Origin: Shimia ponticola
GTDB lineage: Bacteria; Pseudomonadota; Alphaproteobacteria; Rhodobacterales; Rhodobacteraceae
DNA length: 64,000 bases
Reading direction: 5' to 3'
NCBI RefSeq assembly: GCF_007995215.1
Contig: NZ_VCDK01000002.1
Coordinates: 124,001 to 188,000, forward strand
Part shown: piece after piece, positions 51,821 through 60,375 of the stretch
Position numbering within the stretch: position 1 is the first letter of the stretch
Layout of the letters: each line of letters opens with the position of its first letter
Translations under genes and position numbers: made by a program
The notes under the pieces: generated by a model
Told to the model about the DNA's origin: nothing
The model's input: only the letters and a program-made list of their open reading frames with translations
The model's database searches: none

Positions 51821-52606
51821 TTAGTCTTTGAAAGCCTGTGCCACATGCGCCAGTTGATCATGCGCTGTCAGGTCCGCACGCATCGGTGTGACCGAGATAT
51901 AGCCATCCAGATTTGCCGCACCATCGGTGTCAGGCGCCGTGGGTGTGCGTTGATCGCCGCCGCCAATCCAGAGGTAGTTGCGACCGTTGGGAGCCTGAGT
52001 GGTCTTGGCCGAGAAATGCACGCCCGGGCGCACACCTTGGGGCACGACACGCGTGCCTTTCACGTCGGCGGCAGGCACCGGTGGAAAGTTCACGTTATAG
52101 AACAGACCGTAGGGCGCGTCGTTGTCGAAACCGGCCTCCAGGATTTTGCGGACCGTCGCGGCCCCGTGGCTACGGGCGGCTTCGAATGGGTCCTCAAGAG
52201 TGACGTTCTCAGGGCCATAGTACTGAGACAGGGCAATCGAAGGTATGCGCTGAAGCGCGCCTTCGATCGTGGCCCCGATGGTGCCTGAATAGAGCGTGTT
52301 CTCAGCAGAGTTGTTGCCCCGGTTCACGCCGGAAAGGATCAGATCGGGCTTGGTGTCATTGAGGACCTCATAGAGGCCCGCGATCACGCAGTCGGCAGGC
52401 GAGCCGTCGACCGCAACACGCCCTGATGGCAAATAGGACACCATGAGCGGGCGCGTGTAGCTGATGCAATGGCCCACGCCCGATTGCTCGAAGGCGGGCG
52501 CGACGACGTGGATCTTGTCCTCGGTCGTCAGATCATCAGCTATGGCAAGAAGCGCCTGAAGGCCGGGCGCATTGATGCCGTCGTCGTTTGTAATGAGAAT
52601 ACGCAT
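51821..52606 (-). CDS. surE: 5'-nucleotidase SurE
   Basis: Metal-dependent nucleoside monophosphate phosphatase, 261 residues. Starts [16 protein letters not shown] with the metal-binding aspartates, followed by [21 protein letters not shown]. The ATG at 52606 gives the exact family N terminus; an in-frame ATG 45 bases upstream does not. Confidence 0.95.
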   Translation of the reverse strand: MRILITNDDGINAPGLQALLAIADDLTTEDKIHVVAPAFEQSGVGHCISYTRPLMVSYLPSGRVAVDGSPADCVIAGLYEVLNDTKPDLILSGVNRGNNSAENTLYSGTIGATIEGALQRIPSIALSQYYGPENVTLEDPFEAARSHGAATVRKILEAGFDNDAPYGLFYNVNFPPVPAADVKGTRVVPQGVRPGVHFSAKTTQAPNGRNYLWIGGGDQRTPTAPDTDGAANLDGYISVTPMRADLTAHDQLAHVAQAFKD

Positions 52607-52660
52607 GATGGCGTGCGTATCGGCAAACCCCAGCCTCGGCAAGAATTCCAAGTGTCGGAA

Positions 52661-52699
52661 TGCCTCCGGCGGGAGTTTTTTTGAAACATAGAAGGATCA
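52661..52699 (+). repeat. 39-bp intergenic repeat, copy 2
   Basis: Begins TGCCTCCGGCGGGAGT and ends GAAACATAGAAGGATCA, 36 of 39 bases as in copy 1. It lies between surE and the SDR gene, which are both on the other strand, and overlaps the SDR stop by 3 bases. Here CTCC/GGAG could form a small stem before a run of seven T. Confidence 0.8.
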
Positions 52700-53338
52700 G
52701 AGTTGCGCGATCAGTCGAGCGGCTTCTGATTTGGGATCATGGAGGCGTGTCCGGTCCTCGCCGGGATGGAAGCGGGCTCGCAAGGCGGTCGGCATGGGTG
52801 CTGGGGTCAGGATCGAGACTTTGGGGCCGGTTTTTACGGTCTCAGCAGCCCAAGCGCGGGCCAAGGTGATCTGGGCCACTTTGGATGCGCCATAGGTGCC
52901 GTGGAATTTTTCCAGCGCCGCTGGATCATCGAAAAAGATCGCTTGGCCCGTTGTGCCCAAAAGCGGAGCGACGTAGGCGATCAGGCGTTGTGTCGCTTCG
53001 GCGTTGATCTGGAGCGATTTGCTCCAGTCCTTTTCATTGATGTGGCTGGTCGGCGCGAGGGGTGCCGCGTGAATGGCCGTGTGTAGCCACATGGCAATGC
53101 CGCCCCAGCGTTCGTGGACCGAACGGCATAGCTGCTGCATGGCCTCGGGTTTGGTGATGTCCATCGGCGCCAGCGTGGCCTGACCTCCTGCCGCCTTGAT
53201 CCGGTCATCCAACTCTTCGAGCGCGCCGACGGTCCGCGCGACGGCGATGATGTGATGGGTCGGCGCAAGCGCTTCGGCCAAGGCCGCGCCAAGGCCGCGA
53301 GAAGCACCGGTGATCAGGGCAACGGGAAGGTCAGTCAT
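52697..53338 (-). CDS. Short-chain dehydrogenase/reductase
   Basis: A 213-residue SDR. Nucleotide loop TGASRGLGAALAEAL near the start and active-site YGASK are intact; the NAG motif is replaced by LHTAIHAAP. It is the short type, without the usual C-terminal extension. ATG at 53338 fits the family. Substrate unknown. It is in line with purF upstream and surE downstream. Confidence 0.88.
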   Translation of the reverse strand: MTDLPVALITGASRGLGAALAEALAPTHHIIAVARTVGALEELDDRIKAAGGQATLAPMDITKPEAMQQLCRSVHERWGGIAMWLHTAIHAAPLAPTSHINEKDWSKSLQINAEATQRLIAYVAPLLGTTGQAIFFDDPAALEKFHGTYGASKVAQITLARAWAAETVKTGPKVSILTPAPMPTALRARFHPGEDRTRLHDPKSEAARLIAQL

Positions 53339-53369
53339 GGGCGCGGTTTGGCTCGGGCGGCGCGCCCCG

Positions 53370-53627
53370 TCAAGAGGGACCAACCAGCGCGGTCGCGGTT
53401 CCGTCGATGTTCAGGATCACCTTGCCCGGATCGATGGCGACAATGGGATGCCCTTTGAGGTCGTCGCCCACGGATTTCGAGACGATTTCACCGCCTCCGA
53501 GCCGGATCAGCGCGCGCATCTGGGACGCGCCACCGCTGGTGCCGAGAAGCATGGTCTTGGACAAATCAATATCGGCATCCAGCGTGGCATGTTTGCCCGC
53601 TGCGCCAACCGTGAGGTCTTGGGTCAT
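53370..53627 (-). CDS. Small protein resembling a GspC/PilP-type HR domain
   Basis: An 85-residue protein without signal peptide or membrane helix. The pattern MLLGTSGGASQMRALIRLGGGEIVSKSVGD followed by GHPIVAIDPGKVILNIDG recalls the small beta-domain of GspC or PilP, periplasmic parts of secretion or pilus systems. Yet no export signal is present, and no other such gene is near. Resemblance is only partial. The gene lies 31 bases upstream of the SDR gene and may be co-transcribed with it. Confidence 0.45.
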   Translation of the reverse strand: MTQDLTVGAAGKHATLDADIDLSKTMLLGTSGGASQMRALIRLGGGEIVSKSVGDDLKGHPIVAIDPGKVILNIDGTATALVGPS

Positions 53628-53764
53628 GTGGTCCTATGAGAGGATTTATTGCACTGCAGCGCAGCAGATATGGCAGGGGCGTACGGAGTTAAAGCCGGGG
53701 CGCATAGTCCTTATTGCGCTCGGCAAAACGATGCCGATGCGCTGTTTGGAAAGCGGCCCAATGC

Positions 53765-55258
53765 CTATTCGGCGGCGGTCTTCATCTCGAACCCGGCCTC
53801 AATCTGATCGGTTGGGATCACCGGGTATTCCCCGCTAAAGCAGGCGTCGCAGTATTGAGGATGCTCGGGATCACGCCCTTCGGCTTCGCCAACCGCGCGG
53901 TAGAGGCCTTGCAGGCTGATGAACTTGAGGCTGTCGACCTTCAGGTGGTCGCGCATCTCGTCCTCGCTCATGGTGGCGGCGAGGAGTTTTTCGCGCTGCG
54001 GTGTGTCGACACCGTAGAAGCAGGGCCATGCGGTTGGCGGAGAAGCGATCCGGAAATGCACTTCGGCGGCGCCAGCGTCGAGGATCATGTCCTTGATCTT
54101 GCGCGAGGTGGTGCCGCGCACGACCGAGTCGTCAACAAGGATCACGCGTTTTCCCTGAATGAGAGCGCGGTTCACGTTCAGTTTCAGGCGCACACCCATA
54201 TTGCGGATATGTTCGGACGGTTCGATGAAGGTCCGACCCATGTAGCTGTTGCGAATGATGCCCATGCCGTAGGGGATGCCAGAGGCAGCCGCGAAGCCGA
54301 TGGCTGCCGGGGTGCCGCTGTCCGGCACGGGGCAAACAAGATCGGCATCAACCGGGGCTTCGCGCGCCAGCTCACGCCCGATGGCCTCGCGTGTTTCATA
54401 GACGCTGCGTCCGCCAAGGATGCTGTCGGGGCGACTAAAATAGACGTGTTCAAAGATGCAGGATCTTGGGCGTTGTGGACGGAACGGGTAGCGGGAGTCT
54501 ATGCCCGTGTCGGTGATCACAACCATCTCACCGGGATGCACTTCGCGAATGAACTCGGCACCGATGATATCCAGCGCACAGGTTTCAGACGCCAGAACAT
54601 GCCCATCGCCAAAGCGTCCAAGGACAAGCGGGCGCACACCCAATGGGTCGCGCACACCTATGAGTTTCGTGCGTGTCATGGCCACGACCGAAAATGCGCC
54701 TTCGACGCGGCGCAACGCGTCTTCCATCCGGTCGGGGATGGATTTTTGCAGGGACCGCGCCATCAGGTGGATGATGCATTCACTGTCAGACGACGACTGA
54801 AAGATCGAGCCGCGCTCGATCAGTTCCCGACGCAACTGCACGGCATTGGTAATGTTGCCGTTATGGGCGATTGCCGCGCCGCCCATGGAAAATTCGCCGA
54901 AGAACGGCTGCACGTCACGAATGGCCGTGTTGCCTTTGGACCCGGCGGTCGAATAGCGCACATGCCCGATCCCAATGGGGCCGGGGAGTTGATCCATGAT
55001 TGCCTGAGAGGTGAACTGGTCCCGGACATAGCCAAACCGGCGGACCGAGTTGAAGCCGTGGACGGGATCATGGGTGACGATGCCACCGGCCTCTTGCCCC
55101 CGATGTTGCAGCGCATGCAAGCCAAGGGCAACAAAGTTCGCAGCGTCATGCACACCTTGAATGCCGAACACACCGCATTCTTCATGCAATTTGTCGTCAT
55201 CAAATGGGGTTGAGTACCATGACGCTTCTGCGTCTGCTTGGGGCAGCTGGTCGGTCAC
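53765..55258 (-). CDS. purF: Amidophosphoribosyltransferase (iron-sulfur type)
   Basis: First step of purine synthesis. The 497-residue precursor has the nucleophile Cys28 after a propeptide of about 27 residues (HEECGVFGIQG). PRPP loop is VILVDDSVVRGTTS. Four cysteines (VCPVPDSG, WPCFYGVD, YCDACFSGEYP) match the 4Fe-4S sites of the Bacillus-type enzyme. The start is GTG; no better one is seen. cvpA lies upstream, as in many bacteria. The 137 bases between 53627 and 53765 contain no gene I can support. Confidence 0.95.
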   Translation of the reverse strand: MTDQLPQADAEASWYSTPFDDDKLHEECGVFGIQGVHDAANFVALGLHALQHRGQEAGGIVTHDPVHGFNSVRRFGYVRDQFTSQAIMDQLPGPIGIGHVRYSTAGSKGNTAIRDVQPFFGEFSMGGAAIAHNGNITNAVQLRRELIERGSIFQSSSDSECIIHLMARSLQKSIPDRMEDALRRVEGAFSVVAMTRTKLIGVRDPLGVRPLVLGRFGDGHVLASETCALDIIGAEFIREVHPGEMVVITDTGIDSRYPFRPQRPRSCIFEHVYFSRPDSILGGRSVYETREAIGRELAREAPVDADLVCPVPDSGTPAAIGFAAASGIPYGMGIIRNSYMGRTFIEPSEHIRNMGVRLKLNVNRALIQGKRVILVDDSVVRGTTSRKIKDMILDAGAAEVHFRIASPPTAWPCFYGVDTPQREKLLAATMSEDEMRDHLKVDSLKFISLQGLYRAVGEAEGRDPEHPQYCDACFSGEYPVIPTDQIEAGFEMKTAAE

Positions 55259-55363
55259 CTGTCAGGGCCTCGCGAATCCGGGTCAGGGCTTGCGGCACGC
55301 AATAGCGCAGGGGCGCTGGCCTGTCATCAAACGATTACAATCGAACGCCGGTCAGACCGCTGC

Positions 55364-55918
55364 CTATTGGTCGCAGGTCCCGATCAGCGTCTCATACTGA
55401 CGGGTGATCCAGCCAAGCGCTTCTTCGGGGTTTTGGTCCTGAATGTTGTCGGTAAACCGGCCAAAGACAGCCGCCGAGCGGGACTGATCAACCATGGCGA
55501 TGTCCTGCGTGGTGATCACCGTTTCATAAACAAAGAATGCAATCGCGACCAAGAGCACGCCGCGCACCACGCCAAAGACGAACCCAAGCGCCTGATCGAC
55601 ACCACCGAGCGCGCTGCGTTGGATCAATGCCGAGAACAGCGGTGTGAAGAGGGAAACGACGACAAGGGCCACGACAAAGATCAAGCCGAAGGACGCCACA
55701 ACCGACAACTCACAGCTTTCGCCAAGGAAATCTCCGACGACGGGGATTTGACGGACCAAAGGTCGGGCGACATCGACAAACATGAAGGCAAGGATCGCAG
55801 CCACGACCCACCCGGCGATGGACATTGCTTCGCGCATGAACCCGCGCGAGTAGGCCAAGAGTGCCGAGAGCACGATCAACGCCGCGACGATCCCGTCAAT
55901 CAGGGTAAAGCTGTCCAT
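55364..55918 (-). CDS. cvpA: CvpA family membrane protein
   Basis: A 184-residue membrane protein with four hydrophobic helices (LIDGIVAALIVLSALLAYSRGF and GWVVAAILAFMFVDVARPLV first). Two typical loops follow (AYSRGFMREA and GGVDQALGFVFGVVRG). The C-terminal tail is soluble. Its usual place before purF is kept here. Linked to colicin V production and envelope stress in other bacteria. Confidence 0.92.
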   Translation of the reverse strand: MDSFTLIDGIVAALIVLSALLAYSRGFMREAMSIAGWVVAAILAFMFVDVARPLVRQIPVVGDFLGESCELSVVASFGLIFVVALVVVSLFTPLFSALIQRSALGGVDQALGFVFGVVRGVLLVAIAFFVYETVITTQDIAMVDQSRSAAVFGRFTDNIQDQNPEEALGWITRQYETLIGTCDQ

Positions 55919-55944
55919 AGTCTGCCACCTCGCGGAGTTGCCCG

Positions 55945-57327
55945 CTATTGTCTGACGGGGCCGCCCCCGAATACGTCTTCTACAAAGCCTGCCAAATCCG
56001 GCATTTGCCTCAGCGCCACACCCTGATCGCTGATGCGTTTTGACAGCGGTGGCACAATCGCGGTGGTGAAACCAAGTTTTTGGGCTTCTTTCAACCGATT
56101 TTCCGCCTGTGAGACGGGGCGGAGCGCACCTGAGAGTGAGATTTCGCCAAAGATCACGGCCTCGGGCGGCAGCGCGGTGTCCTCGCGGGCGCTGACAAGG
56201 GCGGCTGCCACGGCAAGGTCAGCCCCGGGTTCTGAGATGCGCATACCGCCTGCGACATTGAGATAGACGTCGAGGCCCTGAAACGGAACACCGCAGCGGG
56301 ATTCGAGCACCGCAAGGATCATGGCCAGGCGAGAGCCATCCCAGCCCACGACCGAGCGGCGCGGTTGGGAGTGTGGAGAGGGTGACACCAACGCCTGAAT
56401 TTCGCACAACACCGGGCGCGTGCCCTCGATCCCGGCAAAAACCACGGATCCGGCGGCAGGGGTGCCGCGTTCGGACAGGAAGAGGGCCGAGGGATTCTTG
56501 ACCTCGATCAGACCTTTACCGGTCATTTCAAAGACACCGATCTCATCCGCGGGGCCAAAGCGGTTCTTTACGGCGCGCAGAAGGCGGAATTGGTGGCCGC
56601 GTTCACCTTCGAAATAAAGCACCGTGTCGACCATGTGTTCGACGACGCGGGGGCCTGCGATCTGACCTTCTTTGGTGACGTGGCCGACCATGATCACGGC
56701 AATACCTTTGCGTTTGGCAAAGCTGGTCAGTTCGTGGGCGGCAGAGCGCACCTGGCTGACACTGCCGGGGGCTGCCTCAACATGGTCGGCCCACATGGTT
56801 TGAATGGAATCGATGATGGCCAGATCGGGCTTTTCCTGATCCAGCGTGGTGAGGATGTCGCGCAGGTTGGTCTCAGCAGCAAGCATGACGGGCGAGTCCG
56901 TCAGGCCGAGGCGCTGAGCGCGCATGCGGACCTGCGCAGCCGCCTCTTCGCCTGAGACGTAAATCACCTTGAGCCCGTTGCGTGCGAACCGCGCGGCGGC
57001 CTGCAGGAGTAGTGTGGATTTGCCGATGCCGGGATCACCGCCAACAAGAAGGGCTGAGGCCTGAACCAGCCCGCCGCCGAGGACACGGTCGAGTTCACCA
57101 ACGCCAGCTTCAGTCCGTGGCGGCGGCGCTTCTTCGGTCGATAGGTCGGTGAGTTCAAGCGTACGCCCGCGTTTACCGCCAAGACCCTTGGATGGCCCGG
57201 ACGATAGCGGGCCTTCCTCAGCGATGGTGTTCCATTCTCCGCAGGCCTCGCATTTGCCGGCCCATTTGGACGTGACATTGCCGCAGTTGGTGCAGACGAA
57301 AGACGATTTCAGGGACGGTTTGGCCAT
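55945..57327 (-). CDS. radA: DNA repair protein RadA
   Basis: Recombination helicase/branch-migration protein, 460 residues. N-terminal zinc finger CTNCGNVTSKWAGKCEAC, Walker A GGDPGIGKSTLLLQ, the RadA-specific KNRFG, and a Lon-like C-terminal domain (GGMRISEPGADLAVAAALVS) are present. The ATG at 57327 puts the zinc finger close to the N terminus as usual. It is 26 bases upstream of cvpA. Confidence 0.95.
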   Translation of the reverse strand: MAKPSLKSSFVCTNCGNVTSKWAGKCEACGEWNTIAEEGPLSSGPSKGLGGKRGRTLELTDLSTEEAPPPRTEAGVGELDRVLGGGLVQASALLVGGDPGIGKSTLLLQAAARFARNGLKVIYVSGEEAAAQVRMRAQRLGLTDSPVMLAAETNLRDILTTLDQEKPDLAIIDSIQTMWADHVEAAPGSVSQVRSAAHELTSFAKRKGIAVIMVGHVTKEGQIAGPRVVEHMVDTVLYFEGERGHQFRLLRAVKNRFGPADEIGVFEMTGKGLIEVKNPSALFLSERGTPAAGSVVFAGIEGTRPVLCEIQALVSPSPHSQPRRSVVGWDGSRLAMILAVLESRCGVPFQGLDVYLNVAGGMRISEPGADLAVAAALVSAREDTALPPEAVIFGEISLSGALRPVSQAENRLKEAQKLGFTTAIVPPLSKRISDQGVALRQMPDLAGFVEDVFGGGPVRQ

Positions 57328-57331
57328 GGCG

Positions 57332-57787
57332 CTATTTGCCTGAGCCCGCAGGCTTTGTGAAGCGCGGGGTGAGGATCGAAATGGCGAGGGACGCAAGGAT
57401 GCAGGCGGTAAAGAGGTAAAGGCCCCACGCGGTCTCTACCCGGCCTACGCCGACGCCTTTGGCGATCACGATATAAAGTGCGATCAGGAAGATATCAGCC
57501 ATGGCGAGTTTGCTGAGCAGGGTCAGCGCGGGTGTCAGGCGAGCGTCTGCATAGCCGAAATGGATCAAGGCAAGGCCAATGGTTTTTAGCATCGGCGCGA
57601 CGAGCGCGAAGGCCGTGACGAGCAAAGCGAGGAAGACGTCCGTTTGCCAGAGCGATTGGAGGCCAGAGATCACCGAGATTTCGGAAAGGCCGAAGAGGGG
57701 CAGCAGTCCCGCGCGCAGAAGTGGGGCGAACCATGCGATGGGGAAGAGGATCAAGAGGGAGAGGTTGGCGAGTTTGAGGGCGGTCAC
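57332..57787 (-). CDS. PqiA-like membrane protein (single domain)
   Basis: A 151-residue protein with four hydrophobic helices (LANLSLLILFPIAWFAPLL first). Sequence around SVISGLQSLWQTDVFLALLVTAFALVAPMLKTIGLAL and KLAMADIFLIALYIVIAKG resembles one PqiA domain. E. coli PqiA has two such domains and zinc fingers; this has one domain and none. It overlaps mlaF by 4 bases, so a link to lipid transport is likely, as PqiAB and Mla both belong to envelope lipid systems. Confidence 0.8.
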   Translation of the reverse strand: MTALKLANLSLLILFPIAWFAPLLRAGLLPLFGLSEISVISGLQSLWQTDVFLALLVTAFALVAPMLKTIGLALIHFGYADARLTPALTLLSKLAMADIFLIALYIVIAKGVGVGRVETAWGLYLFTACILASLAISILTPRFTKPAGSGK

Positions 57788-58530
57788 CGAACCGCCTCAA
57801 TCGGTCCCTCGGCTAACCCACCGACAAACTGCCGGACATAGGGATCATCCGTTTGGTCCAACTCCCCGATTGGACCGGTCCACTGGATCACGCCGTCATG
57901 GAGCATCGCGACCTTGTCTGCGATGGCGCGGACCGATGTCATGTCATGAGTGATGGTCATGGCGGTTGCGCCCATTTCCACTACGATTTCACGGATCAGG
58001 TCGTTGATGACACCGGACATGATGGGGTCGAGACCGGTGGTGGGTTCATCGAAAAAGATGATTTCCGGGTCGGCGGCGATGGCGCGGGCGAGGCCCACAC
58101 GCTTTTGCATCCCACCGGACAGTTCCGCGGGCAGGCGGTCGGCGACGTCGGGTTTCAGGCCGACACGGCGCAGTTTTTCGATGGCGATTTCGCGTGCTTC
58201 ATCTTTAGGCCGGGCCAGCGACCCGCGCAGAAGACGAAAGGCGACATTCTGCCAGACAGGCAGCGAGTCAAAGAGCGCACCGCCCTGAAAGAGCATGCCA
58301 AATCGAGCGAGAAAGGCGTCGCGGGGTTGGTTCAGGATGTCTTGTCCATCAACCGTGATCTTGCCTGCATCTGGCGTGATCAGACCCAACACACATTTGA
58401 TTGTGATCGACTTACCCGTGCCGGAGCCGCCAATGATGACCATGCTTTCACCGCGCCTGACATTGAGGTCAACGCCGCGCAGCACGTGGTTGCTTCCAAA
58501 GGATTTCTTGACGCCAGAGAGTTCGATCAT
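57784..58530 (-). CDS. mlaF: Phospholipid ABC transporter ATP-binding protein MlaF
   Basis: ATPase of the Mla system for phospholipid movement across the envelope, 248 residues. Walker A IGGSGTGKSITIK, MlaF-type FQGGALFDSLPVWQNVAF, signature LSGGMQKRVGLARA, and Walker B IIFFDEPTTGLDPI are present. It overlaps mlaE and the PqiA-like gene by 4 bases each, so all three are translated as a unit. Confidence 0.92.
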   Translation of the reverse strand: MIELSGVKKSFGSNHVLRGVDLNVRRGESMVIIGGSGTGKSITIKCVLGLITPDAGKITVDGQDILNQPRDAFLARFGMLFQGGALFDSLPVWQNVAFRLLRGSLARPKDEAREIAIEKLRRVGLKPDVADRLPAELSGGMQKRVGLARAIAADPEIIFFDEPTTGLDPIMSGVINDLIREIVVEMGATAMTITHDMTSVRAIADKVAMLHDGVIQWTGPIGELDQTDDPYVRQFVGGLAEGPIEAVR

Positions 58531-59303
58531 GCTGAGAAGAACACCTCCGTCAGGATGTAGTTTGAGGCAAGGATCAGGACGGATGCGGCGACCACAGCCG
58601 CCTTGGTCGCGCGGCCCACACCTTGAGCGCCGCGGCCGGAGTTCATGCCGTAGTAACAGCCCATCAGCGCCACCAGGAACCCAAAGACCGCACCTTTGAT
58701 CAGGCCAGAGGCGACGTCCCAGAATTCGAGAAAATCGAAGGTGTTGGTCAGATAGGCATTGGAATTGAAACCAAGCCGTGAGGTGCCGACAAGATAGCCG
58801 CCCATGATGCCGATGATGTCGCCGACGCCAACAAGAACCGGGACGCAGAGCGTTGCGGCCAATACGCGAGGCACAGTGAGGTATTTCATGGGGTGGGTGG
58901 ACAAGGTCACGAGCGCATCGATCTGTTCTGTCACCTTCATCGTGCCAATTTCAGCTGCGATGGACGAGGCCACGCGGGCGGCCACCATCAGGCCACCGAG
59001 CACAGGCCCCAATTCGCGCACCATGCCGATGGCCACAATGGTTGGCACCACCGCCTCGGCATTGAAACGCGCCCCGCCCGAGTAGATCTGCAGCGCCAGC
59101 GCGCCGCCGGTGAAGAGCGCCGTCAGACCGACGACAGGCAAAGAGAAATAGCCAATATTGATAACGGCTTGGCCATACTCTTTGACGTAGAATGGCGGCG
59201 TCAGCATGTGCCGGAGCGTGGCCAGCGCAAAGAGAACGACCCGCCCGACGGCAGCCAATGCCGCCAATACGCCGGCACCAATTCCTGCCAAGAGGCGCAG
59301 CAT
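58527..59303 (-). CDS. mlaE: Phospholipid ABC transporter permease MlaE
   Basis: Membrane permease of the Mla/MCE type, 258 residues with five to six helices. ELGPVLGGLMVAARVASSIAAEIGTMKVTEQIDAL is the characteristic stretch. It starts 1 base inside the alr stop. No MCE-domain (MlaD) gene is next to it in this window. Confidence 0.92.
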   Translation of the reverse strand: MLRLLAGIGAGVLAALAAVGRVVLFALATLRHMLTPPFYVKEYGQAVINIGYFSLPVVGLTALFTGGALALQIYSGGARFNAEAVVPTIVAIGMVRELGPVLGGLMVAARVASSIAAEIGTMKVTEQIDALVTLSTHPMKYLTVPRVLAATLCVPVLVGVGDIIGIMGGYLVGTSRLGFNSNAYLTNTFDFLEFWDVASGLIKGAVFGFLVALMGCYYGMNSGRGAQGVGRATKAAVVAASVLILASNYILTEVFFSA

Positions 59304-60331
59304 CAGACGTAGCTCCGCGCGTAGCGATTGCCGAGCGATGTCAGGATTTCATAGCCAATGGTGTCTGCGGCAGCAGCGAGGTCTTCTACACCTTGTTCCC
59401 GGCACAGAATATCGAGCATTGCCGGTGTGTGGCCCAGATCGGTCACATCAACGGTGATCAGGTCCATGGAGACACGACCGACAAGCGGACAGCGCACACC
59501 ATCCGACCAAAGCGCCATGTCGCGCCCCATCGCGCGGATAAGCCCGTCGGCGTAACCTGCCGAGATCGTTGCGATTTTCGAAGGTCTATCGGCCGTCCAC
59601 GTATTGCCGTAGCCGACCGTTTCACCGACCTGCAAGTCACGTGTTTGAATGACCGGGATCGACAGGCGCACCACTGGCTCAGCCGCCGAAAACGGCGCGC
59701 CGCCATAGAGCCCAATGCCCGGACGAGTCAGGTCAAAGTGGTAATCGGGGTCGAGCAGCGTGCCACCCGTAGCCGCCAGCGAGACCGGCGCATTGGTTTG
59801 GTTGATCATGTCTTTGAACGCGGCGAGTTGCTGAGCGTTCATCGGGTGTTCAGGTTCATCCGCACAGGCAAGGTGCGACATGACCAGAACCGGGTTCAAA
59901 TCCGCCTGAGATGCCGCCCATTGGTCGGCCTCCATCCCGAGGCGGTTCATACCGCTATCGAGTTGCGCGCCATAGGGCGCGTCGGGCGCTTGGGTCATAT
60001 GCCGCACCACCTGTTCTGGTGCGTTCAACATGGGGATAAGTCGGTGGGCAGTTATCAAAGCCGCGTCACCCTCCATGTGCCCGCCAAAGACACCAATGCG
60101 CACGCTATCGCCGACATAAGGGCGCAATGCTGCACCTTCTTCGGCGACGGCGACAAAGAAGGTTTTGCAGCCAGCGTCGCGTAGCGCAGTCCCTACTTTT
60201 GCGGCGCCCAGCCCATATCCATTGGCTTTGACGCAGGCGGCTGTTTCGACCTCTGGTGCGCTTAGCGCATCAAGGGCCTGCCAGTTCCGGCAGATTGCGC
60301 CGAGGTCGATGGTAAGATGTGCCTGTGCCAT
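59303..60331 (-). CDS. alr: Alanine racemase
   Basis: Pyridoxal-phosphate enzyme making D-alanine for peptidoglycan, 342 residues. The PLP lysine segment [11 protein letters not shown] (about residues 33-43), [13 protein letters not shown], and the second catalytic tyrosine region ISAGYADGL are intact. ATG at 60331. It is followed directly by mlaE, and dnaB is 44 bases upstream. Confidence 0.93.
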   Translation of the reverse strand: MAQAHLTIDLGAICRNWQALDALSAPEVETAACVKANGYGLGAAKVGTALRDAGCKTFFVAVAEEGAALRPYVGDSVRIGVFGGHMEGDAALITAHRLIPMLNAPEQVVRHMTQAPDAPYGAQLDSGMNRLGMEADQWAASQADLNPVLVMSHLACADEPEHPMNAQQLAAFKDMINQTNAPVSLAATGGTLLDPDYHFDLTRPGIGLYGGAPFSAAEPVVRLSIPVIQTRDLQVGETVGYGNTWTADRPSKIATISAGYADGLIRAMGRDMALWSDGVRCPLVGRVSMDLITVDVTDLGHTPAMLDILCREQGVEDLAAAADTIGYEILTSLGNRYARSYV

Positions 60332-60375
60332 GCAGTTTCTTCGCGGGGGCGGTGGATAAGGTCAACCGCAATTCG

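Noticed and set aside
53714-55213. 499-codon open frame on the + strand opposite purF
   Set aside because: purF motifs are complete on the - strand; the + product is His-rich without domain.
59192-60184. 330-codon open frame on the + strand opposite alr and mlaE
   Set aside because: Antisense to two recognised enzymes; no start signal or domain.
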